Below are positions 40,972 to 48,719 of a stretch of DNA of 48,719 nucleotides, one piece after another. Position numbers and translations under genes: made by a program. The DNA is taken from the NCBI GenBank assembly GCA_030447595.1, contig JAUJON010000011.1, positions 1 to 48,719 of the forward strand, read 5' to 3'. The stretch's first letter is position 1. Each line of letters opens with the position of its first letter. This DNA comes from Thermosynechococcaceae cyanobacterium YX3bin19 (GTDB taxonomy: Bacteria; Cyanobacteriota; Cyanobacteriia; Thermosynechococcales; Thermosynechococcaceae). The notes beneath the pieces were generated by a model. The model ran no database searches and was not told the DNA's origin. It saw only the letters and a list, made by a program, of their open reading frames with translations.

Positions 40972-41703
40972 ATGAGCCAAGCTGAATTTTGCTTTTGTGC
41001 CGAACTTAATGATTTTCTTCCAGCCGGCAAAAGACAAGTGCGTTTTGCTCACATCTTTAAGGGGCGCATGTCTGTCAAGGATCGAATTGAAGCTTTGGGG
41101 GTACCTCACACCGAAGTTGAGCGAATTTTGGTGAATGGAAAGCCTGTAGACTTCTCTTACCTACTGCAAGATGGCGATTGCGTCAGCGTTCTTCCCGCTG
41201 CAGGTCTCACTTCATCGACTGTCGGCTTGTCAGAACCTCCTATCCGCTTCGTCTTGGATGTCCACTTAGGTAAGCTCGCCACCTCCTTGCGGATGCTGGG
41301 TTTTGATACGCTATACCGCAACGACTATGTGGATGACGCCTTAGCTCGACTTTCCAGCACTGAAGGGCGAATGCTTCTGACCCGCGATCGCCGGTTATTA
41401 ATGCGGCGGGTGATAGGCCATGGATACTATATCCGGGAAACAGACCCCCGGCGGCAGTTGGTTGAGGTATTGAACCGTTTCAATCTTAAAGGTGCTGTGA
41501 TACCCTTTCAACGGTGTCTCCGCTGCAATGGGCTACTGGAGCCTATTGACAAAGTTGTAGTGATTGAGCGAATCCCCCCCAAAGTCCGGCAAGCTATTGA
41601 TGAGTTTCATCACTGTACCCAGTGTGGTCAAATCTACTGGAAGGGGACGCACTACAAACGAATGCGACAATACCTTGAGAAGGTGCTTGACTCTCAGCCA
41701 TAG
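40972..41703 (+). CDS. Mut7-C RNase domain protein with N-terminal ubiquitin-like domain
   Basis: The 243-residue protein has two parts. Residues 1-85 form a ubiquitin/ThiS-like fold (VKDRIEALGVPHTEVERILV, GDCVSVLPA). Residues about 92-243 form the Mut7-C domain, a PIN-like nuclease fold, with FVLDVHLGKLATSLRMLGFD, MLLTRDRRLL and a zinc ribbon made of CLRC and CTQC. It is predicted to cleave RNA; the target is unknown. The frame is intact. Confidence 0.9.
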   Translation: MSQAEFCFCAELNDFLPAGKRQVRFAHIFKGRMSVKDRIEALGVPHTEVERILVNGKPVDFSYLLQDGDCVSVLPAAGLTSSTVGLSEPPIRFVLDVHLGKLATSLRMLGFDTLYRNDYVDDALARLSSTEGRMLLTRDRRLLMRRVIGHGYYIRETDPRRQLVEVLNRFNLKGAVIPFQRCLRCNGLLEPIDKVVVIERIPPKVRQAIDEFHHCTQCGQIYWKGTHYKRMRQYLEKVLDSQP

Positions 41704-41765
41704 GGTTGAGGGTATCGGGCCATACTCCAGGACAACATGCCCCCGACCTCAACTGTAATGGGACT

Positions 41766-42518
41766 ATGAGCTACTTTACGTTTCACTTCGTCTTTATCCT
41801 ACCGCCGATCCTGCTGCTGGCCCTTATGCAGCGGCAGCCGCTCGCTGGCACAGGGGGCCTGAGGGCCTGGCTAGGGCTGCCGTTAATTGCCTTGGTGGCC
41901 TTGGTCTACACTACGCCCTGGGACAATTATCTGGTCTGGCGAGACGTGTGGAACTACGGCACCGGTCGTGTCGTGGGTACGATTGGTTATGTACCAGTGG
42001 AAGAATACCTGTTCTTCCTGCTGCAGCCCTTCCTTACTGGCTTATGGTTCTACTGGCTGGTACCTAAAGATGAACTGCCAGTTCAGCAGCACTCCTCCCT
42101 GGTGCGGGTAGTCGGTACTCTATTTTGGGTTGCCCTGAGCATTGCCGGAGCCTTGCTGCTGCAATGGGACCCTGGCGTCTATCTAGGGCTAATTTTGGCT
42201 TGGGCCGGACCCATACTGGCGCTGCAGTGGACTATCGGTGGGGTGCAGCTGTGGGCCGCAAAGCGGATCTGGCTGATTGGCACACTCGTGCCCACATTTT
42301 ACCTGTGGATTGCTGATCGCGTTGCTATTGAGCAGGGCATCTGGAGTATCTCAGAAGTCTATACCACTGGGCTCCAGCTTTTTGGCCTACCGATTGAGGA
42401 GGCGACTTTCTTTCTCGTGACTAACCTACTGGTGGTGCAAGGGCTGTTGCTGTTCCTCATTCTGGGGAAGATGCAGGGTCTCTTGAAAAAGGCGGTTTCA
42501 GCGGATGCCCCTCGGTAA
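41766..42518 (+). CDS. CrtYcd-type (heterodimeric-type, fused) lycopene cyclase domain protein
   Basis: From the ATG at 41766 the protein has 250 residues and about seven membrane helices in two similar halves, as expected for fused CrtYc-CrtYd. Each half ends in the paired acidic motif: VPVEEYLFFLLQPFLTGLW and LPIEEATFFLVTNLLVVQG. TTPWDNYLVWRDVW and the second-half copy RVAIEQGIW are also typical. Such enzymes cyclise lycopene ends in the membrane. The longer frame from 41706 lacks family support. Its end overlaps the end of the convergent kinase gene by 62 bp. The frame is intact. Confidence 0.85.
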   Translation: MSYFTFHFVFILPPILLLALMQRQPLAGTGGLRAWLGLPLIALVALVYTTPWDNYLVWRDVWNYGTGRVVGTIGYVPVEEYLFFLLQPFLTGLWFYWLVPKDELPVQQHSSLVRVVGTLFWVALSIAGALLLQWDPGVYLGLILAWAGPILALQWTIGGVQLWAAKRIWLIGTLVPTFYLWIADRVAIEQGIWSISEVYTTGLQLFGLPIEEATFFLVTNLLVVQGLLLFLILGKMQGLLKKAVSADAPR

Positions 42519-42990
42519 CCGCATAGGTCATCTCATTTGTAATCCACGGGCGCACCTCAAAAGCAGCGTTGCCAGCAATCTGTACCTGGAATAGTTGGTG
42601 GAATCCTTCCACATCAGCCGGAGGGATAAGTTTTTTAAGCGTGGCATAGATTGCGACATCAGGGACTCGTGCCTTACCCGAGCGCTGTCGGTTACGCTGC
42701 AAGCATTGGTGTACCTGAGGTGCAAAGTAATAACCAATAATTTTAGCTCTGTAGACCTGGCCCAAATAAATTAGCGATCGCCGCTCGACAACGGTTGGAT
42801 TTGTGTTATCCACCACCAGCGAATGTCCTGCCTCAAGTGCAGCTTTAATTAGCTGGGTCTGCCTTCTATTAGGATTTTTATTGTTGCGAAACCGATCCTT
42901 ACTCACCAGCGTATGGGTCTCCCAAAAATGGGTTTGGTAGAATGTACTCTTTCCCGCAGCCTGCAAGCCCACAAAAATCACCAGTTCCAT
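42457..42990 (-). CDS. P-loop kinase, polynucleotide-kinase/zeta-toxin-like ATPase
   Basis: This 177-residue protein has Walker A GLQAAGKST at 8-16, SKDRFRNN (lid/base region), LVVDNTNPT (Walker B-like with the DxTN motif of Pnk-type kinases) and CLQRNRQRSGKARVPDVAI (arginine-rich lid). This fits the PNK/AAA_33 group that phosphorylates nucleic-acid ends or small molecules. Substrate is unknown. The poorly conserved C-terminal 20 residues are encoded in the overlap with the lycopene cyclase gene. The frame is intact. Confidence 0.85.
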   Translation of the reverse strand: MELVIFVGLQAAGKSTFYQTHFWETHTLVSKDRFRNNKNPNRRQTQLIKAALEAGHSLVVDNTNPTVVERRSLIYLGQVYRAKIIGYYFAPQVHQCLQRNRQRSGKARVPDVAIYATLKKLIPPADVEGFHQLFQVQIAGNAAFEVRPWITNEMTYAVTEGHPLKPPFSRDPASSPE

Positions 42991-43313
42991 GGATGTAACC
43001 CTCTTGAGGAACCTGTTTCTCTATTCTTAGCAATAGCAAAGTCTCAGGTTATCTGCCCCTGGACCATAAAGCGATTGACCCACTGGGGCACCATGCTTTA
43101 GAGCGACCTTGTGGCTGTGCTGCCCTACCCACCTCAAAGCATTTCCACCTGTGGGTTTAGATCAACAATCCTGGCTAGCACTTCAACCAGTGCTATAGAG
43201 CAGTCGAGGAAAGCACTTGAGCTAGGGATTATCGTTCAGAATAGTGAGGTGAGGTCCTGGGCCAAACGAACTCTCTGCTAAAGAACCAACACTGACAAAA
43301 GTAGTACAGTCTC
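42991..43313. other. Intergenic region upstream of the DUF3140 gene
   Basis: No gene or RNA is recognised in these 323 bp. It should contain the divergent promoters of the kinase and DUF3140 genes. No clear -35/-10 pair could be chosen. Confidence 0.4.
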
Positions 43314-43645
43314 ATGAGTAACGATCCAAAAGCCATCCAAGATGAATTTCATGAGGCTGTGAACCTGACAGCCAAGCAGCTAGAGTCTTGGTTGGAAACA
43401 GAGGAGTCTCAATCTGTCGGCCAGAAGAAAAACGATGATGAGGCCATTGGCCACAAGTCTGGCAAGCATATTGTGGAGATCCTCAATAAGCAGAAGTCCG
43501 ACTACACGGACGATGACTTGGCTCACATGAAAAAGTTGTCAGCTATATCCATCGTCACTCCGCTCAGCGGCCTTCAGGGGATGTTGAAGACACTCGCTGG
43601 CGTTATTCTCTGATGAACTGGGGCCACGATCCCCTAAGGGAGTAA
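43314..43645 (+). CDS. DUF3140 protein (one frameshift)
   Basis: About 110 residues. EFHEAVNLTAKQLESWLETE, SVGQKK and GHKSGKHIVEIL are the typical DUF3140 opening. A one-base indel near 43540 shifts the frame. The corrected C-terminus VSYIHRHSAQRPSGDVEDTR followed by WRYSLMNWGHDPLRE completes the domain, with TAA at 43643-43645. The domain is thought to be a small soluble fold of unknown role and is common in stress-associated gene sets of other bacteria. No ribosome binding site is obvious. Confidence 0.85.
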
Positions 43646-43720
43646 CAAGGCTTGGCAAGAATACCCATGGGTGTTCCCAGTCCTGCTCATTTATCTTTTA
43701 TGACCCAGTTCATATTTCCA

Positions 43721-44638
43721 ATGAGAAAAGTCTTGTTATCAGGACTGTTAATCCTGCTGCTGTCGCCTCTCATGGCCTGCTCCTCGCAACAAAATGCTCC
43801 GGTATCCAATGGGAGTGGCGCAAAGCGGCCCTTCACGACAGGAGCGATTCCCGATCAGGACCCCGAGAAGCTACAGCGCCTTTACAGCAAGCTATCGGAC
43901 TATCTGCAAGCACAATTGGGCGTCCCCGTACTCTACAAACCTGTAACCGACTATACTGCCGCGGTGACTGCCTTTCGCGTAGGCGATCTGGACATGGTTT
44001 GGTTTGGTGGGCTGACTGGGGTGCAAGCGCGATCGCAGGTACCCAATGCCCAAGCGATCGCCCAGCGCGACATTGATGCCAACTTCCACAGTGTTTTCAT
44101 CGCCAACAAAAAGAGTGGAATTGCCCCGATTCAGGATATCAAGGGTTTGGCGGCTCTAAAAGGGCGCACCTTTACTTTGGGAGCTGAGTCTTCAACCTCC
44201 GGGCGCTTGATGCCTCAGTATTTCCTGCAGCAGGCGGGCGTTAGGCTGGAGGACTTCCAGGGCAAGGTAGGCTTTTCCAGCTCCCACGATGCGACGATTC
44301 AACTGGTGGAGGCAGGTAGCTACGCAGCGGGAGCACTGAACGAGCAGGTATGGCTGAGCCGCGTCCAGGCGGGTGATGTGGATCTCAACAAAGTTCAGGT
44401 GATCTGGCGGACCCCTGCCTACTACGATTACCACTGGGTAATTCATCCCAGTGTCAAGGAACGTTACGGAAAAGATTTCTCCCAGCGCGTCCAGGCCGCA
44501 CTTCTCAAACTGGACCCTAACGTGCCGGAGCAGAAAGAGATTCTGGACTTGTTTGGCGCTACCAAGTTTGTGCCGACGCAAAATGGTAACTATGTTCGCA
44601 TTGAGGAAATTGGCCGGGATATTGGCAAGCTCCCATAA
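43721..44638 (+). CDS. PhnD-like phosphate/phosphonate-binding lipoprotein, orphan
   Basis: From the ATG at 43721, MRKVLLSGLLILLLSPLMAC is a lipoprotein signal with Cys20 as the lipidation site. The mature part is a type II periplasmic binding fold of the PhnD group: GAIPDQDPEKLQRLYSKLSD, VTAFRVGDLDMVWFGGLTG, ALKGRTFTLGAESSTSGRLM and VEAGSYAAGALNEQVW. It would bind phosphonate, phosphite or a similar anion outside the membrane. No ABC ATPase or permease lies nearby. In-frame ATGs at 43652 and 43700 are less likely because they place extra residues before the signal. The frame is intact. Confidence 0.88.
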   Translation: MRKVLLSGLLILLLSPLMACSSQQNAPVSNGSGAKRPFTTGAIPDQDPEKLQRLYSKLSDYLQAQLGVPVLYKPVTDYTAAVTAFRVGDLDMVWFGGLTGVQARSQVPNAQAIAQRDIDANFHSVFIANKKSGIAPIQDIKGLAALKGRTFTLGAESSTSGRLMPQYFLQQAGVRLEDFQGKVGFSSSHDATIQLVEAGSYAAGALNEQVWLSRVQAGDVDLNKVQVIWRTPAYYDYHWVIHPSVKERYGKDFSQRVQAALLKLDPNVPEQKEILDLFGATKFVPTQNGNYVRIEEIGRDIGKLP

Positions 44639-44947
44639 ACCTTAGAGTTTGGATTGATAGACTAATAACCCAATTTTTCTCAGCTGATTAGGATTCATCC
44701 AACTTGCATGGGTAGGATGCTGCTTGCACTAAGGACGCTGTGGTTGAGCGACGGCAGTTGTAATCGCTACACATGGGGGTACTTCCAGGCACTCTCTCGG
44801 ACTGAATTAGAATAACTGGGTGAAAGCTAGGATGGGTTACTTTTAAGCAAAAGCAAACCAAGCTAACATTTGCAGACCAGCAACAGTGCTGGTTGTGGCA
44901 AACCACACCTCCTTAGAAACTGCAGCTAAATAGATAAAAGGTTGTTG
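44639..44947. other. Intergenic region between the PhnD-like gene and the epimerase
   Basis: No gene is supported. A small stem CCAGCA/TGCTGG around 44878-44893 might help end transcription of one of the two convergent genes. A 72-codon minus frame at 44688-44906 has no recognisable content. Confidence 0.4.
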
Positions 44948-45969
44948 TCATTCCTGGTAGTAGTCTCGATACCACCGGACGAAGCGGTCAATGCCCTCTT
45001 CAATTGATGTAGTCGGCTTGAAGCCAGTATCTTTGATCAGATCGTCGATGTCTGCGTAAGTACATAGCACTTCACCGGGCTGCATCGGCAACAGGTTCTT
45101 GTGAGCTTTTTTACCCAGCGCTTGTTCAATGGCTGTAATGAAAGTCAGCAGTTCAACGGGTGTGTTGTTGCCGATGTTATAGAGCTTGTAAGGTGCTTCG
45201 CTAGGGACCCCATCAGGACCAGCATTCTGGATTGGATAAATTTGAGGGGGCTGATGCAGGACCCGGATCAAGCCTTCAATCACGTCATCAATGTAGGTAA
45301 AGTCCCGCTGCATTTTGCCGAAGTTGTAAACGTCAATAGGCTGGTCGGCCTCAATCGCTTGCACAAACTTGTAGTAAGCCATATCGGGTCGCCCCCACGG
45401 GCCAAGCCTAGTTGTAGCTGATAGACGGTAAAAAAGCGTAGCCCTGTGGCTGGGAGGTTGTACAAGTGGCTATACACATGGGCAATCAGCTCATTGGCCT
45501 TTTTGCTGGCTGCATAGAGGGAAACTGGATGATCGACGCGATCGCTAACCGCAAACGGTACTTTAACATTGGCACCATAGACTGAGCTAGAGGAAGCAAA
45601 CACTAGATGCTGGGTTTGACACTGGCGGCAGCCTTCTAGCAAGTTGACAAAACCTGAGAGATTGCTATCGACATAGGCCAAAGGATTTTGTAGCGAGTAG
45701 CGAACCCCCGCCTGCGCTGCCAGGTTAACGACGTAGTTAAAGGTTTGTTCTTGAAAGAGCTGCGCCATGCCCAGCCGGTCCGCTAGGTCTAGAAACTGAA
45801 ACGTAAAACCAGCTCTTGAATGGAGCTGAGCTAACCTAGCTTTCTTGAGATCCACATCGTAGTAGTTATTCAGGTTGTCAATGCCATAGACCTGAACGCC
45901 CTCTGCAAGCAAGCGCTGTGCTAGATGGTAGCCGATAAATCCAGCAACTCCAGTAATCAACACTTTCAT
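44948..45969 (-). CDS. NAD-dependent sugar-nucleotide epimerase, UDP-glucuronate 4-epimerase type (17-bp insertion)
   Basis: This is an extended short-chain dehydrogenase of about 335 residues. MKVLITGVAGFIGYHLAQRL has the NAD-binding GxxGxxG motif, LYAASKKANE is the catalytic YxxxK, and FASSSSVYGA precedes it. The second half has MQRDFTYIDDVIEGLIRVL. The pattern fits UDP-glucuronate 4-epimerases, which make UDP-galacturonate for surface polysaccharide. The expected FFTVYGPWGRPDMAYYKF is interrupted after TVY by 17 extra bases (45404-45420), which shifts the frame. It may work with the nucleotidyltransferase fusion at 24-27 kb in sugar-nucleotide supply. Confidence 0.87.
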
Positions 45970-46068
45970 CGGTAGTTCACTCCAGTATTTGCAGTAGATA
46001 GCAGCGTGGCGTCAGGAATATTCGTAGTCTGAAGCCCAGGTGAGAGCTAGGTTAGCCTGCCGGACAGC

Positions 46069-46350
46069 TCAGGGGCTGTGGGAGATTAAGAAACTTGGGC
46101 AAACTGGAGCCAACCGCTCGCGGGCCTCAAAGAGATGATAGTGAGTAGGGGCGTCTCGTAAGAATTCACCAGTGTCGAGATTGAGGTCGTTACCCAGCCG
46201 TTGAAACCCCTCTAACTCCTGAACGAGGAATTTTTCTACTCGCCCTTCCACACGGGTAACCAGAAGTGGACGAATTACCAGGAGAAATGTCAGAGTCGAT
46301 GAGGCTAGCAGCACATTGTACCAAAACAGTATGCGTACTTTGGCTTCGTA
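46069..46350 (-). pseudogene. N-terminal remnant of a sensor histidine kinase
   Basis: The minus strand reads AKVRILFWYNVLLASSTLTF, LLVIRPLLVTRVEGRVEKFL and VQELEGFQRLGNDLNLDTGE. This is very like the first membrane helix and sensor start of cyanobacterial HAMP histidine kinases (RILxxYxxL...RVEExLxQExEEFRRL...xTGE). No ATG fits the beginning, and the frame ends at 46069 with nothing kinase-like after it, so only a remnant is present. It is divergent from the rhodanese gene. Confidence 0.45.
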
Positions 46351-46366
46351 TTAAAACCGCACATTG

Positions 46367-46921
46367 ATGAAAATCAGAAAACTGCTCTTGAGTCTACTGA
46401 AGCAAATTGGTTTAGGCCGCTGGGGTCAGAAGCTGGGCTGGTCAGCAATTAAACAGGCTATTCGCAGCGAATTTCCTCGCGTCCAGAACGTTTCTACAGA
46501 TTCCCTGGCAGCTTGGCTAGAACGGCCTGAAGCAGAACAACCGATCCTACTGGATACACGGACTTCCGCAGAATATGCCGTCAGTCATCTTCCCGGTGCC
46601 CGACTCGTTAATCCCGAACAACAGGATTTCACTGACCTTAACCTGCCAGATTTGAACTCGCAGATCGTCACTTACTGCTCCGTTGGCTACCGTTCTGCCG
46701 CGATCGCAGAGCGCTTACAAGGGGCTGGATATACGCATGTAATGAATCTGGAAGGCTCAATTTTTCAGTGGGCTAATGAGGGGCATTCGGTTTACCGCGA
46801 TGGTGAAGCGGTTCAGCAGGTCCACCCCTACAACCCATTTTGGGGGCAACTGCTCGATCAGGCCTTACACGCTGACACTCCTGCGAGGAGCGAAAGTGTT
46901 GCCCAGGATAAAATGGACTAA
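46367..46921 (+). CDS. Rhodanese-like domain protein
   Basis: The 184-residue protein has a basic, amphipathic N-terminus (about 1-35) and a single rhodanese domain. LLDTRTSAEYAVSHLPGA is the entry motif, and the active-site loop YCSVGYRSA contains Cys104. Single-domain rhodaneses move sulfane sulfur to acceptors such as thiols. The N-terminal helix may attach it to a membrane. The ATG at 46367 is preferred to the TTG at 46364. The Rad52-like gene follows 24 bp later on the same strand, so they may be co-transcribed. Confidence 0.88.
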   Translation: MKIRKLLLSLLKQIGLGRWGQKLGWSAIKQAIRSEFPRVQNVSTDSLAAWLERPEAEQPILLDTRTSAEYAVSHLPGARLVNPEQQDFTDLNLPDLNSQIVTYCSVGYRSAAIAERLQGAGYTHVMNLEGSIFQWANEGHSVYRDGEAVQQVHPYNPFWGQLLDQALHADTPARSESVAQDKMD

Positions 46922-46945
46922 GCAATCATCTTCAGGCCCAGTTCT

Positions 46946-47857
46946 ATGGATATCAATACCCCAGCCTTGGTTGTAAAGCTCAAAGAACCCTTTCCCGTAG
47001 CGGAGCATAAAGAGCGAAAGTTGCCGGGGGGTGGTCGCTGGTTTTATATTTCTTGGCAGACCATTCGCGATCGCCTGGAGGAATTGTTTCCCCTCGACTG
47101 GGCAGCAACCTACAGTGACCCGGTGGTCGTGGGTGACTACACTGTAATCCGCTGCCAGCTAACAATCCTGCTGTCTCAAGGTGGTATTACCCGTGAGGGG
47201 GTAGGTAACGACAAGGCGTATCCAGAACTCAATCAGCAAGGGAAAGCGAAAACTATTGGCACTCCCCCAGAACGAGCTAGGGCTGATGCGTTTAAGAACG
47301 CGGCGGAGGAGTTTGGCTTGGGTGCATACCTAGACGATCAAAAGTTGGTGATCCGCTACATGCAAACGGCTGGAGATAGCAGGGCCTACAAGTTTGCGAA
47401 AGAAAATGACTGGCTTGATCACGGCTTACCCGCCTCGAAAGATTCCGGGCCTAGTGAGCCAACTTCCCCGACAACTGGTTTAGAACGTTTGAGCTTGGAA
47501 CCATCCTCGCTAGAGACTGGAGAATTCCGTCCTCAGCCTATGGTTACAGGGACTTCCAGCACCAAGGAAATTCGCGCTAGTGCTCAACCAGAGCTTTCTG
47601 AGGGTCTGGCGAAGTCTCCTTCAATGGAGGCTACCAGTTCGCCGATGAATCCATTAGAGGTGTTAGAGCAAATTTCCGTTGAGTTGAAGCGAGTTGGCTG
47701 GACGAACATACAGGGACGCGACCATCTGCTCAAAACCTACGGCAAGCGATCGCGCCAGCAGTTGACCGAATCCGAGTTGTGGAATTTTCTCATCTACCTG
47801 CGATCGCAAAGCGGTTTTGGTGGAGTCCCACTCAATGATCCATCGCTCAGGAACTAG
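46946..47857 (+). CDS. Rad52/Rad22-like DNA repair protein
   Basis: The 303-residue protein has an N-terminal Rad52-type domain (about 1-150): LPGGGRWFYISWQTIRDRLE, VGDYTVIRCQLTIL, REGVGND and PPERARADAFKNAAEEFGLG followed by AYLD. Members of this fold form rings that anneal complementary single strands. A disordered S/T/P-rich linker (about 160-240) leads to a C-terminal helical domain (WTNIQGRDHLLKTYGKRSRQ, ELWNFLIYLRSQSG). The role is inferred from the fold. The frame is intact. Confidence 0.85.
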   Translation: MDINTPALVVKLKEPFPVAEHKERKLPGGGRWFYISWQTIRDRLEELFPLDWAATYSDPVVVGDYTVIRCQLTILLSQGGITREGVGNDKAYPELNQQGKAKTIGTPPERARADAFKNAAEEFGLGAYLDDQKLVIRYMQTAGDSRAYKFAKENDWLDHGLPASKDSGPSEPTSPTTGLERLSLEPSSLETGEFRPQPMVTGTSSTKEIRASAQPELSEGLAKSPSMEATSSPMNPLEVLEQISVELKRVGWTNIQGRDHLLKTYGKRSRQQLTESELWNFLIYLRSQSGFGGVPLNDPSLRN

Positions 47858-48477
47858 GAGATGGAGATACCGTTAAACCCGTCTCGCCAACGCACCGTAG
47901 TCTAGGGCTGGCAACAACCGGTTGGGGGAACTACAGGCATTGCTATTGGGGTAACACTTGCTGCTACTTTAACTCGGTTAAAGCTAGATTACCACCTTTC
48001 TGGAGCCTCGTCTAACAGCTCTAGGAGCCGGCAAACCTGCACAGTAGTCAAGACTATTCCTAGTGACAATGCTATGAAAATGATCATTAGAGTTTAGCTG
48101 CTGTATTTAATTGGACAGAAGACTAAAATCCCTTCGGTACCAGCAGCATCCATACCAGTTGGTTTAGGCCTACCAGTTTGCGTCTTGTCCTTTCGGTCCA
48201 GCAGTTTGCCGGGAAGAAACAATCTTCTGGTAGACTGCCTTGCAAGTTGCCTTTTCGAGGATCTAACGGGTCAATGCGGGGGGATTCACCAGCCCATGTC
48301 CTTACTGTAGGTTAGCAGTTCAGGTTTGTCGGTGAGAAAAGGTTGGAAAAGGTCAGGGGTTGGCTAGGGCGGCAAAACTAAGGCAATAAAGCGGGGGAGT
48401 ATTCTGCCGCTGCTGATTCCCACACAAACTTGGAAAACAGGGGGGTGAGAGTTAAGTTCAAGGGCAGAAATTCTTTG
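47858..48477. other. Intergenic region after the Rad52-like gene
   Basis: About 620 bp with no confident gene. A plus-strand stretch reading TGIAIGVTLAATLTRLKLDY near 47935-47995 looks protein-like but has no start or family match. On the minus strand near 48127-48162 the words QLVWMLLVP resemble the LMLLVPIPW block of the IS701-like transposase, so the right part may be badly decayed transposase DNA. Confidence 0.4.
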
Positions 48478-48555
48478 GGTAGCAGGTTCATCAGGAAAAT
48501 TCAAACAACCCTGCCCTGATCTTGCTACCTTTCTTACTCTTCAAATTGGATAAAG
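48460..48555. mobile_element. Relic terminus related to the IS701-like element
   Basis: The sequence AGAAATTCTTTGGGTAGCA (48465-48483), then TGATCTTGCTACCTTTCTTA and TTGGATAAAG ending at 48555, runs parallel to 10078-10165 of the IS701-like element. I estimate roughly 70 percent identity by eye. It contains the same hairpin design and the same terminal motif GGATAAAG. No matching left end is visible to its left. Confidence 0.6.
48478..48529. other. Hairpin in the IS701-type relic end
   Basis: GGTAGCA (48478-48484) pairs with TGCTACC (48523-48529), and ATCAGG (48490-48495) pairs with CCTGAT (48515-48520). This is the counterpart of the hairpin at 10089-10140. The inner helix has changed on both strands together, which keeps the pairing. 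Confidence 0.75.
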
Positions 48556-48719
48556 AATCCATGTAAGCCGTGGGTTGGAAAACCAGGATAATCAAGCTAC
48601 CAACCCTTGACCTGACGACTAATTCCCTGACCTACAGGAGCTATGGATATGAAGATTTTAGGCACAGGGCTTACGCAAGGGACATCTGAATGGACGGATG
48701 CTTGAGCTGCTCAATCAAG
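48556..48719. other. Window end, no gene assigned
   Basis: GGGTTGG (48572-48578) and CCAACCC (48600-48606) can pair across a 21-nt loop. GGAGCT precedes ATGGATATG near 48643, which could start a gene reading MDMKILGTGLTQGTSEW, but it stops quickly as written. I make no call. Confidence 0.35.

Noticed and set aside
47930-48000. Protein-like plus-strand stretch after the Rad52-like gene
   Set aside because: Short, no start codon with a binding site, no known motif.

Overview
The window is chromosomal DNA from a cyanobacterium. It carries psbA (photosystem II D1), chlB (dark-operative protochlorophyllide reductase), ycf23, a GH57 branching-enzyme-type protein, a cyanobacterial PDZ/radical-SAM protein of the TIGR03279 type, DUF3120, and frequent HIP1 octamers (GCGATCGC). 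No tRNA, rRNA operon or CRISPR array was seen. The one stable RNA gene is the SRP RNA near 29.5 kb.

Layout. 1-8.76 kb is housekeeping: Uma2 nuclease fragment, obgE, a beta-lactamase-fold protein, a TrmJ-type methyltransferase, a small acidic protein, DUF72, cysE and pheT. 8.76-17.7 kb is an accessory island. An IS701-like element (8780-10170, 5-bp direct repeats) sits 23 bp after the pheT stop and at the end of an IS4 transposase. That IS4 gene is itself split by an IS630 element (10682-11745), and an IS5-type relic follows. Then come a PhyH-family dioxygenase, a GH43 glycosidase and an MFS sugar-acid-type transporter, the last broken by a small IS200/IS605 element. 17.7-29.4 kb returns to core genes: GNAT, a PlsY-like membrane domain apparently fused to a rifampicin-phosphotransferase-like enzyme, psbA, HIT, ycf23, a nucleotidyltransferase/phosphomannomutase-like fusion, ssb, aroK, a LapA-like membrane protein and ubiX. 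29.5-47.9 kb holds SRP RNA, two small conserved proteins, purM, GH57, DUF3120, uppP, radical SAM, chlB, an RlmL-like methyltransferase, Mut7-C, a CrtYcd-type lycopene cyclase, a P-loop kinase, DUF3140, an orphan PhnD, a UDP-glucuronate 4-epimerase-type enzyme, rhodanese and a Rad52-like protein. The last 860 bp has no confident gene and ends near a second copy of the IS701-type terminus.

Quality caveat. Many conserved and essential genes (cysE, pheT, psbA, aroK, ssb, purM, ubiX and others) are cut by one- or two-base indels, often a base lost from a homopolymer. I read most of these as sequence errors and give the coordinates of the reconstructed gene. In the insertion-sequence island real decay is likely as well, and the two cannot be separated from sequence alone.

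Most interesting signals: the PlsY/phosphotransferase fusion; the phosphomannomutase-like domain whose phosphoserine and magnesium loops are both replaced; a hairpin conserved with base-pair changes at the ends of two related insertion sequences; the exactly reconstructable nested-transposon history; and the HIP1-free stretch around the island.
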